From assembly GCA_002686085.1 (NCBI GenBank), contig NZAC01000049.1, positions 1 through 64,000 on the forward strand: a DNA stretch of 64,000 bases, in the 5' to 3' direction. Both the position numbers and the translations under genes were made by a program. Source of the stretch: Roseibacillus sp. (GTDB lineage: Bacteria; Verrucomicrobiota; Verrucomicrobiia; Verrucomicrobiales; Akkermansiaceae). The notes under the pieces are model-generated. The model was not told the DNA's origin. It worked only from the letters and a program-made list of their open reading frames with translations, and did no database searches. Positions 40,601-49,172 of the stretch are shown one piece after another (the first letter of the stretch is position 1; the number at the start of each line of letters is the position of its first letter).

Positions 40601-40911
40601 TTCCTGAACTCGGGTGGCGGCATCATTTCATCGGGATCTTCAGAAAAGATCCGATGCATCATCTCACTCTCGTCGAGGTCCCCCGGAACAATCGCACGCG
40701 ATCCCGATTTCAATTCGCGTATTGCTCCTTCGCGCAGGTCGAAGCGTAGTCCGCTTTTTCGAGTCTGGGCATCCGGGCCGTGGCAGGCGTAGCAGTGCTC
40801 GGCGAGGAGGGGCTGGATGTCCCGGCTGAAGTCGCCAACAGCAGGAGTGGCCGACAGGATCAGACAGGCGGATGCGATATTCCGTAGGAAGCGCGTCCGG
40901 AGAGAAGACAT
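37618..40911 (-). CDS. PSD1 / DUF1549-DUF1553 protein with cytochrome c domain and a central LamG-like insertion
   Basis: DIQPLLAEHCYACHGPDAQTRKSGLRFD (40780..40794 minus); [55 protein letters not shown]; central LQLHLDAGSFDAPGG...AEILVYDRALDPNEQAAVGFYLGTKYKI. Confidence 0.93.
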   Translation of the reverse strand: MSSLRTRFLRNIASACLILSATPAVGDFSRDIQPLLAEHCYACHGPDAQTRKSGLRFDLREGAIRELKSGSRAIVPGDLDESEMMHRIFSEDPDEMMPPPEFRKSLSNEDRIKLRNWVRDGAEYEQHWSFRTVEKPKVPAVNREDWARNPIDHFILSRLESEKMEPSPEASPETLIRRISLDLRGLPPSLNELRHFVRSLEVPLAERETTGAAFSPEEYSDLVDTMINSSHYGERMAQDWLDLARYGDTNGYHNDSARAMWLYRDYVIDSFNSNKPYDRFIVENMAGDLLPEASDTTRVASGFNRCVTFNEEGGADPDEFYVTYAVDRANTTGQVFLGLTVGCAQCHDHKYDPISQKEYYQLYAFFNSVEGEIGAGGRSGYHNKPLPPLLKVRTGPHQQKRNELQSRLDSTTAKLKAARERPEFTNPAGDLAPALSEWVTSLALPKTGVLPVKNGLQLHLDAGSFDAPGGFVREWPDLSGNKRTAVATGEPKQFGRALNGHPAIRLDGKKDFLRTTSGAEHLDGDFTMVLVLQFNDLARHQMALMWGDESQGKRRAFWKTGGSNQNDMSKLSFNGYGADMIGNADLKRAVPAVAIITQQGANNDTRFRLNGKDGGGGAVSLSGFQNKAITIGANNAGAEKAAADFAEILVYDRALDPNEQAAVGFYLGTKYKIEGEWNPAPADIMALAAKPGRERTDSEQKKLFTYFINYVYAESRDLFRMLESEVASTRKELEQVDKSFPTTMVMVEMKDRKPAHVLMRGDFRQPGEEVEPDVPAIFPRLPTNQPRNRLGLAYWLTDPSHPLVSRVIVNRLWKQLFGTGLVKTLGDFGTQGERPSHPELLDWLAADFVEHGWNIKRLQKLIISSSTYRQSSVNRRRYEDQDPDNRFLYRAPRFRLSAEEIRDSALSISGLLNPSIGGPSVFPYQPANYLSSIGKGWKESEGQSLYRRGLYTFWRRTMLYPSFQIFDAPSREFCSVNRPRTNTPLQALVTLNDPAFVEAARVFAQRVLSLKEDSDQQRLRLAFIMATSRAPNGSEIRILTDTLSEQRKEFNAHPERASEFIANGKSLPSSDYEPVELAAWTSLGSILLNLDETISRE

Positions 40912-41003
40912 GGGGTGATGCTACCGTCGAGCTCCGGCTGTGGAAGGGAAAATCTGCATTGGATCGGGTGACCCAGGGAGATTAGCCTCAAGAAATATTC
41001 GTA

Positions 41004-41810
41004 TTACTTCTGGTTCTCGGTCTTGTGCTTGTTGAACCACTGATAGAGCTCCGGCGTTGCGTAGGCGGCAGACCAGCTGTTGTGCCCGACATGTTGGAGG
41101 GTCGTGAATCGCACCTTTTTGCCTCCAGCCTTGCGGATGGCTTTGACCATCTCATCAGAGTGACGATAGAGAACCGCCGTATCTTCAGTGCCATGAAACA
41201 CCCAGATAGGCACGTCGACTAGTTTGGCGGCATCTGCTGGGTTGCCACGCCCGCAGATGGGGGAAACTGCAGCAAAGCGATCTGGATTTTCCGCCGCCAT
41301 TTTCCATGTTCCATATCCTCCCATGCTGAGCCCGGTCAGGTAGATCCGGGTGGTGTCGGCCGGAAATGTGGTGGTAATATGATCCAAAAGCTTGAGAACG
41401 CCGGCTTGCTGATCGTCATCGGTCCACCTGCTCTCGGCAGGGCATTGAGGCGCAATGAGGATGTAGGGAAGGTTGTCGCCGCGCTGGGCCATCCGGGGAG
41501 GTCCCCACTTGGCAACGATGCTCAGGGGCCCCCGGCTTTCCCCGCGCCCGTGGAGAAAGAGCATGACGGGCCATTTTTTTTTGGAGGAAGGGTCGTATTC
41601 CTTTGGGAGAGAGAAAAGGTATGGAATCGTTTGCTTGGCAGAGACCTTGAATGACTGCTCGCTGACTTTGCCGGGAGCTGGTTGTTCAGCCTTAAGGCTG
41701 CTACATGCGAGGAGTGCTAGTAGGCATTTCAGGAGAGGATTGTTTCGCATCGTTTCTGAGATTGGGTAGATCCGGATACGATCCTTTAAAAGGGCGGTTG
41801 TCAGTTCCAA
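41004..41810 (-). CDS. Exported alpha/beta hydrolase (prolyl oligopeptidase/carboxylesterase-like)
   Basis: WPVMLFLHGRGESRG; YLTGLSMGGYGTWKMAAENPDRFAAVSPICG; VFHGTEDTAVLYRHSDEMVKAIRKAGGKKVRFT. Start probably at the internal MRNNPLLKCLLALLACSS. Confidence 0.88.
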   Translation of the reverse strand: MELTTALLKDRIRIYPISETMRNNPLLKCLLALLACSSLKAEQPAPGKVSEQSFKVSAKQTIPYLFSLPKEYDPSSKKKWPVMLFLHGRGESRGPLSIVAKWGPPRMAQRGDNLPYILIAPQCPAESRWTDDDQQAGVLKLLDHITTTFPADTTRIYLTGLSMGGYGTWKMAAENPDRFAAVSPICGRGNPADAAKLVDVPIWVFHGTEDTAVLYRHSDEMVKAIRKAGGKKVRFTTLQHVGHNSWSAAYATPELYQWFNKHKTENQK

Positions 41811-42007
41811 AAGAACAATGCTCTTGCTTATGCAATGGGGTAACGTAAACTGTGCCTTACGGATTTTTCATCCCCTTAATCAAAATTGAGGTCATTGAAC
41901 AGGCTTCCCCCGTCCGGCCTGCGTGAGTGGGACATTTACCGACTCGGCTTTGCTCGTAGTGCGACTTTGCCGGCTACCCCTGTCCCGGAGCCCGGAATTA
42001 GATTATA

Positions 42008-43297
42008 ATGAACCCAACTTCGTTTGAGGCGCTGCAATTTCCAGCGCCGATCCAACGTGCTCTCAGTGAGCGTAATTATACCTCACTCACGCCGATTCAG
42101 GCCCAAGCTCTGCCTCCTCTTCTCGAGGGGCGGGACCTTCTGGGCTGTGCCCAGACAGGCACGGGAAAGACGGCTGCGTTTTCACTCCCAATTCTGGATG
42201 TCCTCTATGATGACCCACAGAATATCCAGCCGCGAACGGCACGGGCGCTTGTGCTGACTCCCACCCGGGAGCTTGCAAATCAGGTAGGTGAGAGTCTGCG
42301 GACCTACGGCAAATACATGGATATTTACCATGCCCTTGTCTACGGGGGAGTGGGGCAGGGACCTCAAGTCAGTGCCATGAGACGAGGGGTCGATATTCTG
42401 GTAGCCTGCCCGGGACGCCTACTGGACCTCGTGGAGCAGGGGCATATTGATCTCTCTGAAGTTGAATTTTTTGTGCTCGATGAGGTGGATAGAATGCTGG
42501 ATATGGGCTTTCAGAAGGATGTCACCAGAATTGTGGATATGCTCCCCCGGGAACGACAGTCGCTGTTCTTTTCGGCGACAATGTCGAAGCAAATAATGAG
42601 CCTCGCTCAGACAATCTTGCGTGACCCGGTAACCATCTCGATTGAGCCTGAAAAAACCACGGCTGAGGATGTTCGCCAGGAACTGTGCTTCCTTGAAAGA
42701 TCGAATAAGCGTTCCCTTCTCGTGCAGCGTTTGAAGCAACAGGGTGGGGAGGAGCTTTCAATCGTCTTTGCTCGGACAAAGTATGGGGCCGACAAGTTGG
42801 CTCGTTTCTTGAATCAGAGAGGTATTAAGGCTGAGGCGATCCATGGCAACCGCTCCCAAGCTCAGCGAGACCGCACCCTGAAAAGGTTCCGCGATGGTGC
42901 CCTTCCTGTTCTGGTAGCGACCGACGTCGCTGCACGGGGTGTAGATGTCAAGGATGTCACTCTCGTTGTGAATTTTGATTTGCCTAACGAACCGGAGGCC
43001 TACATACACCGAATTGGACGGACTGGTCGGGCAGGAGAAAAGGGTTCAGCTGTTTCATTCTGCTCTGACGAGGAATTAGAGTTTCTCCGGGCGATTGAAA
43101 AATTGATCCAGCAAACCATTCCTGTCTCTGCTGATCACGAATGGCACCATGCGGGTCTTGCCGATCGTCATGCAAGGAAACTCACGGGAGGAGGAAATCG
43201 TGGAGCAAAGAAGAAGTCCGGACGTGGGAATCGTCGGCCACAGGGGAGGTATGGTCGTCGTCGGCAAGGTCGCTCGAAGTCGTCAGTGAAACGCTGA
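42008..43297 (+). CDS. DEAD-box ATP-dependent RNA helicase (RhlE-like)
   Basis: Q motif, AQTGTGKT, PTRELANQ, VLDEVDRMLDMGF (DEVD variant of DEAD), SAT, HRIGRTGR; basic C-terminal tail. Confidence 0.95.
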   Translation: MNPTSFEALQFPAPIQRALSERNYTSLTPIQAQALPPLLEGRDLLGCAQTGTGKTAAFSLPILDVLYDDPQNIQPRTARALVLTPTRELANQVGESLRTYGKYMDIYHALVYGGVGQGPQVSAMRRGVDILVACPGRLLDLVEQGHIDLSEVEFFVLDEVDRMLDMGFQKDVTRIVDMLPRERQSLFFSATMSKQIMSLAQTILRDPVTISIEPEKTTAEDVRQELCFLERSNKRSLLVQRLKQQGGEELSIVFARTKYGADKLARFLNQRGIKAEAIHGNRSQAQRDRTLKRFRDGALPVLVATDVAARGVDVKDVTLVVNFDLPNEPEAYIHRIGRTGRAGEKGSAVSFCSDEELEFLRAIEKLIQQTIPVSADHEWHHAGLADRHARKLTGGGNRGAKKKSGRGNRRPQGRYGRRRQGRSKSSVKR

Positions 43298-43341
43298 TTC
43301 CTCCAGATTGCAGCAGTGGCACGGCATGCCCCTGAAGAGGC

Positions 43342-44565
43342 CTATTCATTGAACTTCAGGCGATGGCGGCCCTCGGAGTCGAATTCGAGGGTGATGGCGT
43401 TGGCGCTGACCTCACAGTTTTCAGTGTCAGCGAGCTCTCTGGCGAGGTCTGAACTGACGAACAGGGTCTCCAGATGAAGGGTGTTGGGAATAAACATCCA
43501 TCTCTGTTCCCCGTAGCGCTCACTCATACGCCGGACAACCTCCTCTTCGTCATTCAAGGTACATGGAATCGCCATTCGGCGCATATCTCCGGTTGTGAAG
43601 ACGTTGGTAAAGGTCTTTTTCTCGTCGATGGAGTCTCTTAAACGGCGGGTAATGAAGTCCGATAGACCCACCCCGATGGCATTGCCTTGGCTTGCCTCGG
43701 AGAGGGCGAGAGCGGCAATCGCCTGAATCCTTGGGCGGATCAGATCCTCGTAACCATTGACTCCTCGATATCCGATAACGTTGGTATCCATTCCGGTTCC
43801 ACTGAAGGTTTTTCCAATTTCATTCACGATTAGAACATTAAGTTCATCGACGGGTAGAGAAGGAAAATAAGAGCGATGTTTTTCAAGAAGGGCAGGCTCA
43901 CGATCCAGAATCTCCTCAGGGCGTATCGCATGCACCTCGGCAGTCCTGTCGAATCCATCTTCAAGCAGCGCTAGTCCACCATAGATTTTTCCAGAATTAA
44001 TCACACATTCTCCCATTTCGAGCAGCATGTCCTTCATTTTGGGAGTGGGTGCAGAGTGAAAGGTTTCCGCCGATTGGATCTTGCCCATGCCCACGACCAT
44101 CATCTTGGTAAGTCCACTCTGAACCGGTCCCGAGAAGCAGGTGTGAAGTTTGATGCGATTGAGAACGAGAACACCGGAGGCCTCGAAGCAATGTCGATCC
44201 ATCCAGACCTTTCCTGTTTCCACTTCCCCGATCTGGACCACCTCCATGCTCGATCTGATTTCCATTCCAGTGGCTTCCTCGGTTAGTCCGAGCGAGCGAA
44301 CCATGGCGAGTTGCCCTTCCGCGGTAGCTCCATTATGCGAGCCCATGCATGGTGTGAGAAATGGGACTGCGCCGTTTTTGCGGAGCCAGTCTCCCGCGGC
44401 CCGGGTGATGGCAACGATATTGTCGATGCCACGACTTCCTGCCGTAATGGCTACTTCTCCCCCGGAGGGCGGTAATCCGAGGGAATCCAGTTCCCTGTGA
44501 ACCCGCGACTCCAGATCGGTCAGCGGGCTCGAAATGAGTTTCTGGTGAACTTGATGGACCTCCAT
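43342..44565 (-). CDS. LarA-like (DUF2088, lactate racemase N-terminal-like) family protein
   Basis: ORF 43342..44649; likely start MEVHQVHQKL at 44565. ITAGSRGIDNI, CMGSHNGATAEGQLAMVRSLGLTEEATG, RIKLHTCFSGPVQSGLTKMMVVGMGK. Confidence 0.65.
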   Translation of the reverse strand: MEVHQVHQKLISSPLTDLESRVHRELDSLGLPPSGGEVAITAGSRGIDNIVAITRAAGDWLRKNGAVPFLTPCMGSHNGATAEGQLAMVRSLGLTEEATGMEIRSSMEVVQIGEVETGKVWMDRHCFEASGVLVLNRIKLHTCFSGPVQSGLTKMMVVGMGKIQSAETFHSAPTPKMKDMLLEMGECVINSGKIYGGLALLEDGFDRTAEVHAIRPEEILDREPALLEKHRSYFPSLPVDELNVLIVNEIGKTFSGTGMDTNVIGYRGVNGYEDLIRPRIQAIAALALSEASQGNAIGVGLSDFITRRLRDSIDEKKTFTNVFTTGDMRRMAIPCTLNDEEEVVRRMSERYGEQRWMFIPNTLHLETLFVSSDLARELADTENCEVSANAITLEFDSEGRHRLKFNE

Positions 44566-44664
44566 TTTTTGTTCCTCCGGGGGCAGAGAATGGCAGGGCA
44601 CTGGTGAAGGGTGAAGGATTGATTTTCTCGCCAAGCCACGAAATGGCATTCAACTTCTTTAGAC

Positions 44665-46077
44665 GTGCGCTTGATACATATCGTAATGGCAATTGGGCTG
44701 CTTTCTTCCGTTTCCGGTGCGGGAGGGAAGCCGAATGTGCTTTTCATTGCGGTTGATGACCTGAATGACTGGGTTGGGTGTCTTGGAGGGCATCCGCAGG
44801 CCAAGACCCCACACATTGACGCTCTTGCGGAGCGGGGAACTCTATTTGAGCAGGCCCACTGTGCTGCCCCATTGTGTAGTCCATCGAGGACCTCAGTCAT
44901 GATGGGCCTGAGGCCGTCCACGACAGGTATTTATGGAAACTTGAACTGGTTTCGCGACATGCCGCCTTATCGGGATTGGGTAACGCTTCCCCAGTATTTT
45001 CGTGCGCATGGTTACGTGGCGTGGGGCGGAGGGAAATTATATCATCAGCCACACGGAAAATTTTCTGATCCGGCGTCCTGGGACCACCAATACAGTACCA
45101 GGATGGGGACTCCGCATCCGCCTGCGGATCTGCGGTATCGGCACGGTTTGAAAAAGGAATTCTCCAACGTCATTCTCGGCCGTCTGATCGACTGGGCTCC
45201 AATAGAGCAACCTCTTCAGCAAACAGCAGACTGGAAGACCGCTGAGGGTGCGGCTCGTTTTCTGAAGGAAGATCACGAGAAGCCATTTTTCCTCGGATGC
45301 GGTATCTACCTGCCGCACCTACCCTGGTATCTGCCTCGGGAATATTTTGACATGCACCCGCTCGATGCGATCCAGTTGCCTTCCTATCGGCCCGACGATT
45401 TTGAGGATATCCCGGAAGCTGGGCGGCGCATGGCGGCGAAAGACGGGGCAATCATTCGGGGCAGTGGCAAATGGAAAGAGGCAGTGCAGGGGTGTCTCGC
45501 GGCTGGCTCCTTTGCCGATGCCTGCGTCGGTCATGTTCTCCGGGCTCTGGAGAAAAGCCGTTATGCCGACAACACCATCGTGGTCCTCTGGGGAGATCAT
45601 GGGTATGATGTTGGGGAGAAGAAATTCGCTAAATCTGCGCTCTGGGAGCAGAATACGCGCACGCCTTTGATTATACATCTTCCCGAGGCACTAGGAGGGA
45701 ACCGAGAGGCCAGCTCCTGCAGGCGCCCGGTAAGTCTTCTCGATCTTTATCCAACGCTCATTGATCTTTGTGGCCTGCCCCCCAATGGCAGGGTCGAGGG
45801 GCGAACGATAGCCCCTCTCGTACGTGACCCCAAAAGGCAGTGGCCTTACCCGGCAGTAATCACTCATTCGCCCCACTGGCATGGCCCCAATCACGCGGTG
45901 CGTTCTGAGTCGTTTCATTATATCCATTATGGGAGGGGCGGGGAGGAACTATACGACGTGTCCAAAGATCCAAACCAGTGGCGTAATCTTGCAGGGGATT
46001 CAAAATACGGGGTAATTAAGAAGGGTTTGAGGAAATGGCTTCCAGAAACAAACGCGCCGCACTTTCGCCCAAATTAA
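44665..46077 (+). CDS. Sulfatase (iduronate-2-sulfatase-like)
   Basis: KPNVLFIAVDDLNDWVGCLGGHPQAKTPHIDALAERGTLF; formylglycine motif CSPSR at 44875..44889; LWGDHGYDVGEKKFAKSALWEQNTRTPLI. Confidence 0.95.
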   Translation: MRLIHIVMAIGLLSSVSGAGGKPNVLFIAVDDLNDWVGCLGGHPQAKTPHIDALAERGTLFEQAHCAAPLCSPSRTSVMMGLRPSTTGIYGNLNWFRDMPPYRDWVTLPQYFRAHGYVAWGGGKLYHQPHGKFSDPASWDHQYSTRMGTPHPPADLRYRHGLKKEFSNVILGRLIDWAPIEQPLQQTADWKTAEGAARFLKEDHEKPFFLGCGIYLPHLPWYLPREYFDMHPLDAIQLPSYRPDDFEDIPEAGRRMAAKDGAIIRGSGKWKEAVQGCLAAGSFADACVGHVLRALEKSRYADNTIVVLWGDHGYDVGEKKFAKSALWEQNTRTPLIIHLPEALGGNREASSCRRPVSLLDLYPTLIDLCGLPPNGRVEGRTIAPLVRDPKRQWPYPAVITHSPHWHGPNHAVRSESFHYIHYGRGGEELYDVSKDPNQWRNLAGDSKYGVIKKGLRKWLPETNAPHFRPN

Positions 46078-46132
46078 TATGAACGCCAAGGATGCCGTTT
46101 GACTGGTAGAGCCTTTCCCATAAGAGTCAATC

Positions 46133-47719
46133 ATGGCGCCGTTAGAGTGGCCCGGACGACTGGGTATCTTTTTGCTTCTGGCAATGATGGCTGTCGGGAA
46201 TTCGTCCGCCCAGACAGGTCTCGACACTTTGGAAGATAGAGCAAGACAATCCAAGGTTCGTCTTAAGACGGGGCCAGCGCGGTGGGCGGTCAGGGCCACT
46301 CTTCAAACTGGTGCAAGGTTCGGCATGAGGGTTGTCAGTGCTCCGCCCGATTTTGAAATTCGTATTGTCGTGAAGCCAGATGCAGACAAGCCGGAGCCCT
46401 TTGCAAGGGTCGTAGCGCGGGCGGGAAAGTGGGCGGTGGAAGAGATTGGCGGACTTAAGGGAATCTATCAGCCGTGGGAGGCTCCTTTCTCGTACGAGGT
46501 TGTTGCCCAACTTCTCAGTGAGGCGTGGCCGCCATCTTATGCGCGGGGTGCTGAGCATACCCTGAGCAGGCGGGTGGGAGAGACGATTGTGGTGAGGGCG
46601 CCCCTTTCGCCTTCGCAGAAAATGAAGGCAGAGTCGTTTCTCCTTAAATTGAGGGGAGCTCAGGCGAAACCAGGGAGTGAGCTCGCGCAGAACCTTGCAG
46701 AAATACGCCGTCGGCTTTCGGAAGGGAATCAGTTGAGAGTGGACGAGGTAACAGGTTTCATGGAGCGAGTTGCGGCTGGACCGCTTGACCTTGAGTATAG
46801 CCGGGTAGAGTGGCTAGAAGAGCCGCCGGAGATACCTCTCATCCAGGAATACCCAGATTACAGTGCGCCTCTTCCCACGGACCGGGATGGCATCGTGATG
46901 ATTGGCCGGTCCGGTTCTTGGCGTCCCGGCTATCCAGAACTCGACCCCGGGGGGCACCTCCTGAATCTTGATACGGGAAAGATTCTCCGCATTCCCTTCG
47001 CCGGAGGACCCTGTGTTCCCGGTTGCTTTACGGATCAACGGAGCAAGGTTGTGGTGAGCGCGGCTGCAAAGGATGGGACGGGAGTAGACCTGTTCCTGGT
47101 GGATTTATTGCAGGGAACACAGATGAAACTGGGGGGTGATACCCTGACAGGAGGGATATGTCGAAGCCCGGCGCTATCTCCTGATGGCCAGACGCTGGCA
47201 GTAGTCTTTTCAACGGAGCCAGGGAGAGATCAGGTCTATCTTCTGTCCTCGAACGAAGCTGAGCCTCAGCCCCTTGGAGACCCATTGGATATTCGGAGCC
47301 TTTCTTGGTTAGGTGATGGAACCGGCCTTGTGCTTCTTGTTGGTGAAGGGGTTCAGAAGATAGACAATAGGTCTGGAATGCGCATTGTACAGCTGGGTCT
47401 TGATGGTGGTGTATCCGGGATACGGAGCGATACCGGGTCTTTTGCGACGGTGGCAGGAAAAGATTCTCAGCGCATCCTTTTCCGGGGCCGCGACCAGCTC
47501 TGGTATACCTGCGGCCCAAAGGGCAAGAGTGTATCAAAAGTTGGGAACGGTCTGAAGGACCTTGCTGATCCGGCGGTCAATCCCGAGGGCACCCACGCCG
47601 TGATGATTGGACGAGATGCAGAGGGCCGAACCTGGCCGATTGTGGTGGATCTGGTCAGCGGGGAAAGGTTTCCCGTCAAAGTAGAGCGGGGGCGCTGGCT
47701 TCATCCGGCGTGGCGGTAA
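46133..47719 (+). CDS. Exported protein of unknown function with TolB/PD40-like beta-propeller C-terminal region
   Basis: ICRSPALSPDGQTLAVVFSTEPGRDQVYLLSSNE and repeated beta-propeller-like blades; N-terminal half without recognised domain. Confidence 0.6.
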   Translation: MAPLEWPGRLGIFLLLAMMAVGNSSAQTGLDTLEDRARQSKVRLKTGPARWAVRATLQTGARFGMRVVSAPPDFEIRIVVKPDADKPEPFARVVARAGKWAVEEIGGLKGIYQPWEAPFSYEVVAQLLSEAWPPSYARGAEHTLSRRVGETIVVRAPLSPSQKMKAESFLLKLRGAQAKPGSELAQNLAEIRRRLSEGNQLRVDEVTGFMERVAAGPLDLEYSRVEWLEEPPEIPLIQEYPDYSAPLPTDRDGIVMIGRSGSWRPGYPELDPGGHLLNLDTGKILRIPFAGGPCVPGCFTDQRSKVVVSAAAKDGTGVDLFLVDLLQGTQMKLGGDTLTGGICRSPALSPDGQTLAVVFSTEPGRDQVYLLSSNEAEPQPLGDPLDIRSLSWLGDGTGLVLLVGEGVQKIDNRSGMRIVQLGLDGGVSGIRSDTGSFATVAGKDSQRILFRGRDQLWYTCGPKGKSVSKVGNGLKDLADPAVNPEGTHAVMIGRDAEGRTWPIVVDLVSGERFPVKVERGRWLHPAWR

Positions 47720-47720
47720 C

Positions 47721-49070
47721 TCAGGAAATCACATCCCAGACCGGTCTGCCACTTGAGATCGGAACGGGGCGATTCTGAAGGTCGTGGATCATGGTTTCAG
47801 GGTCAATGCCGAGTAGCTGGTAGATGGTTGCGGTCAGGTCTTCCGGAGTCACAGGGTTCTCTTCCGGGGCGCTGGCGGTTTTGTCGGATTTTCCGTAGAC
47901 GAATCCTTTTTTCACTCCCCCGCCGGCAAGGAGAACGGAGTAGCATTGAGGCCAGTGATCACGGCTTACGTTTTTATTGATTTTAGGCGTGCGTCCGAAC
48001 TCGCCCATCCAAACCACAAGAGTCTCATCGAGCATTCCCCGTTGATCAAGGTCCTCCAGCAGGGTAGGGAGAGTCTGATCAGTAATTGGAAGGTGGTATC
48101 CTTCAACGATGGGATACATCCGGGTGTTGTCGAAGCCATGAGTATCCCATCCCCCATCGTTGATCCTGCGACCTCCAATACTGCTTGCGAAATAGACGGT
48201 GGTAAACTTGACCCCGCTTTCGGCAAGACGCCTGGCGAGGAGGCAGCCTTGACCGTAGGTGGTGCGTCCGTAGCGGTCACGAAGCCACTCTGGTTCCTTG
48301 CTCAGGTCGAACGCATTGCGGGCGCGCTCTGAGTTAAGCATACGCAGGGCCCGGTCGTAGTACTGATCCATTCCACGTGCTTCAGCGGAGCGATCCATCA
48401 GGCGCGATTGCCGGTCAATGAGTTTCTGGAGTCCGCGATGGTGATGGAGGCGGTCAATGTCGAGACCATGTGGCAGGCTGAGCTCCGGGAGGCGAAAGTC
48501 CTTGGAGTTCGGATCCCGGGGAATAAAGAGGGGGTCATGTTTCTTTCCGAGGAAACTGGCATGTTGACCCGGAGTCCGGGATCCATCCGCTACCACGTGA
48601 GGGTAGCTTACAAAGGTGGGCAGTTCGGCTACTGTTCCCGGAGCAAGGCGGTCCACAACCGATCCGTAGGCGGGATAAAGGTCCGGCAGGTCCCGCAGGC
48701 GCTGGTCGTCACTCGGCGGCTGCTGCCCGGTCAGGGCATAATAGCCGGCCGAATTGTGATTTTTCATGGTGTGATGAAGAGTGCGGATCACTGTGCAGCG
48801 ATCCATCCATTTTGAGAGTCTGGGGAGATGCTCGCAGATTTCGATGTCGGGGTTGCTGGTGCGGATCTGCTTGTGTGGACTACGGTATTCTTTCGGCGCG
48901 TCCGGCTTCATATCGAGGATGTCGATCTGGCTTGGTCCACCCCACTGGAAAAGGAAGATGACCGATTTTGCCTTTGGCGCGATCGGGATCTCGAGTGGTT
49001 CTTTCTCAGCCCCCTCGAGAATTCTCGGCACGGTGAGTCCAAGAAGCCCCATGCCGCCTGCCTTGATCAT
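47721..49070 (-). CDS. DUF1501 protein; true start probably upstream of the ORF-track ATG
   Basis: FLFQWGGPSQIDILDMKPDAPKEYRSP; VWMGEFGRTPKINKNVSRDHWPQCYSVLLAGGGV. In-frame sequence just upstream reads ...SPEPSRRT-MIKAGGMGLLGL, a Tat-like motif. Confidence 0.9.
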   Translation of the reverse strand: MIKAGGMGLLGLTVPRILEGAEKEPLEIPIAPKAKSVIFLFQWGGPSQIDILDMKPDAPKEYRSPHKQIRTSNPDIEICEHLPRLSKWMDRCTVIRTLHHTMKNHNSAGYYALTGQQPPSDDQRLRDLPDLYPAYGSVVDRLAPGTVAELPTFVSYPHVVADGSRTPGQHASFLGKKHDPLFIPRDPNSKDFRLPELSLPHGLDIDRLHHHRGLQKLIDRQSRLMDRSAEARGMDQYYDRALRMLNSERARNAFDLSKEPEWLRDRYGRTTYGQGCLLARRLAESGVKFTTVYFASSIGGRRINDGGWDTHGFDNTRMYPIVEGYHLPITDQTLPTLLEDLDQRGMLDETLVVWMGEFGRTPKINKNVSRDHWPQCYSVLLAGGGVKKGFVYGKSDKTASAPEENPVTPEDLTATIYQLLGIDPETMIHDLQNRPVPISSGRPVWDVIS

Positions 49071-49172
49071 AGTGCGACGGGAAGGCTCGGGGGAGAGAGC
49101 GCGGAAGCTGGAGCAGGAGGGATTAATAGGTCTGGAGAGTTTTTAGGGTTACTTGTAGCAGGGAAAAAACGG

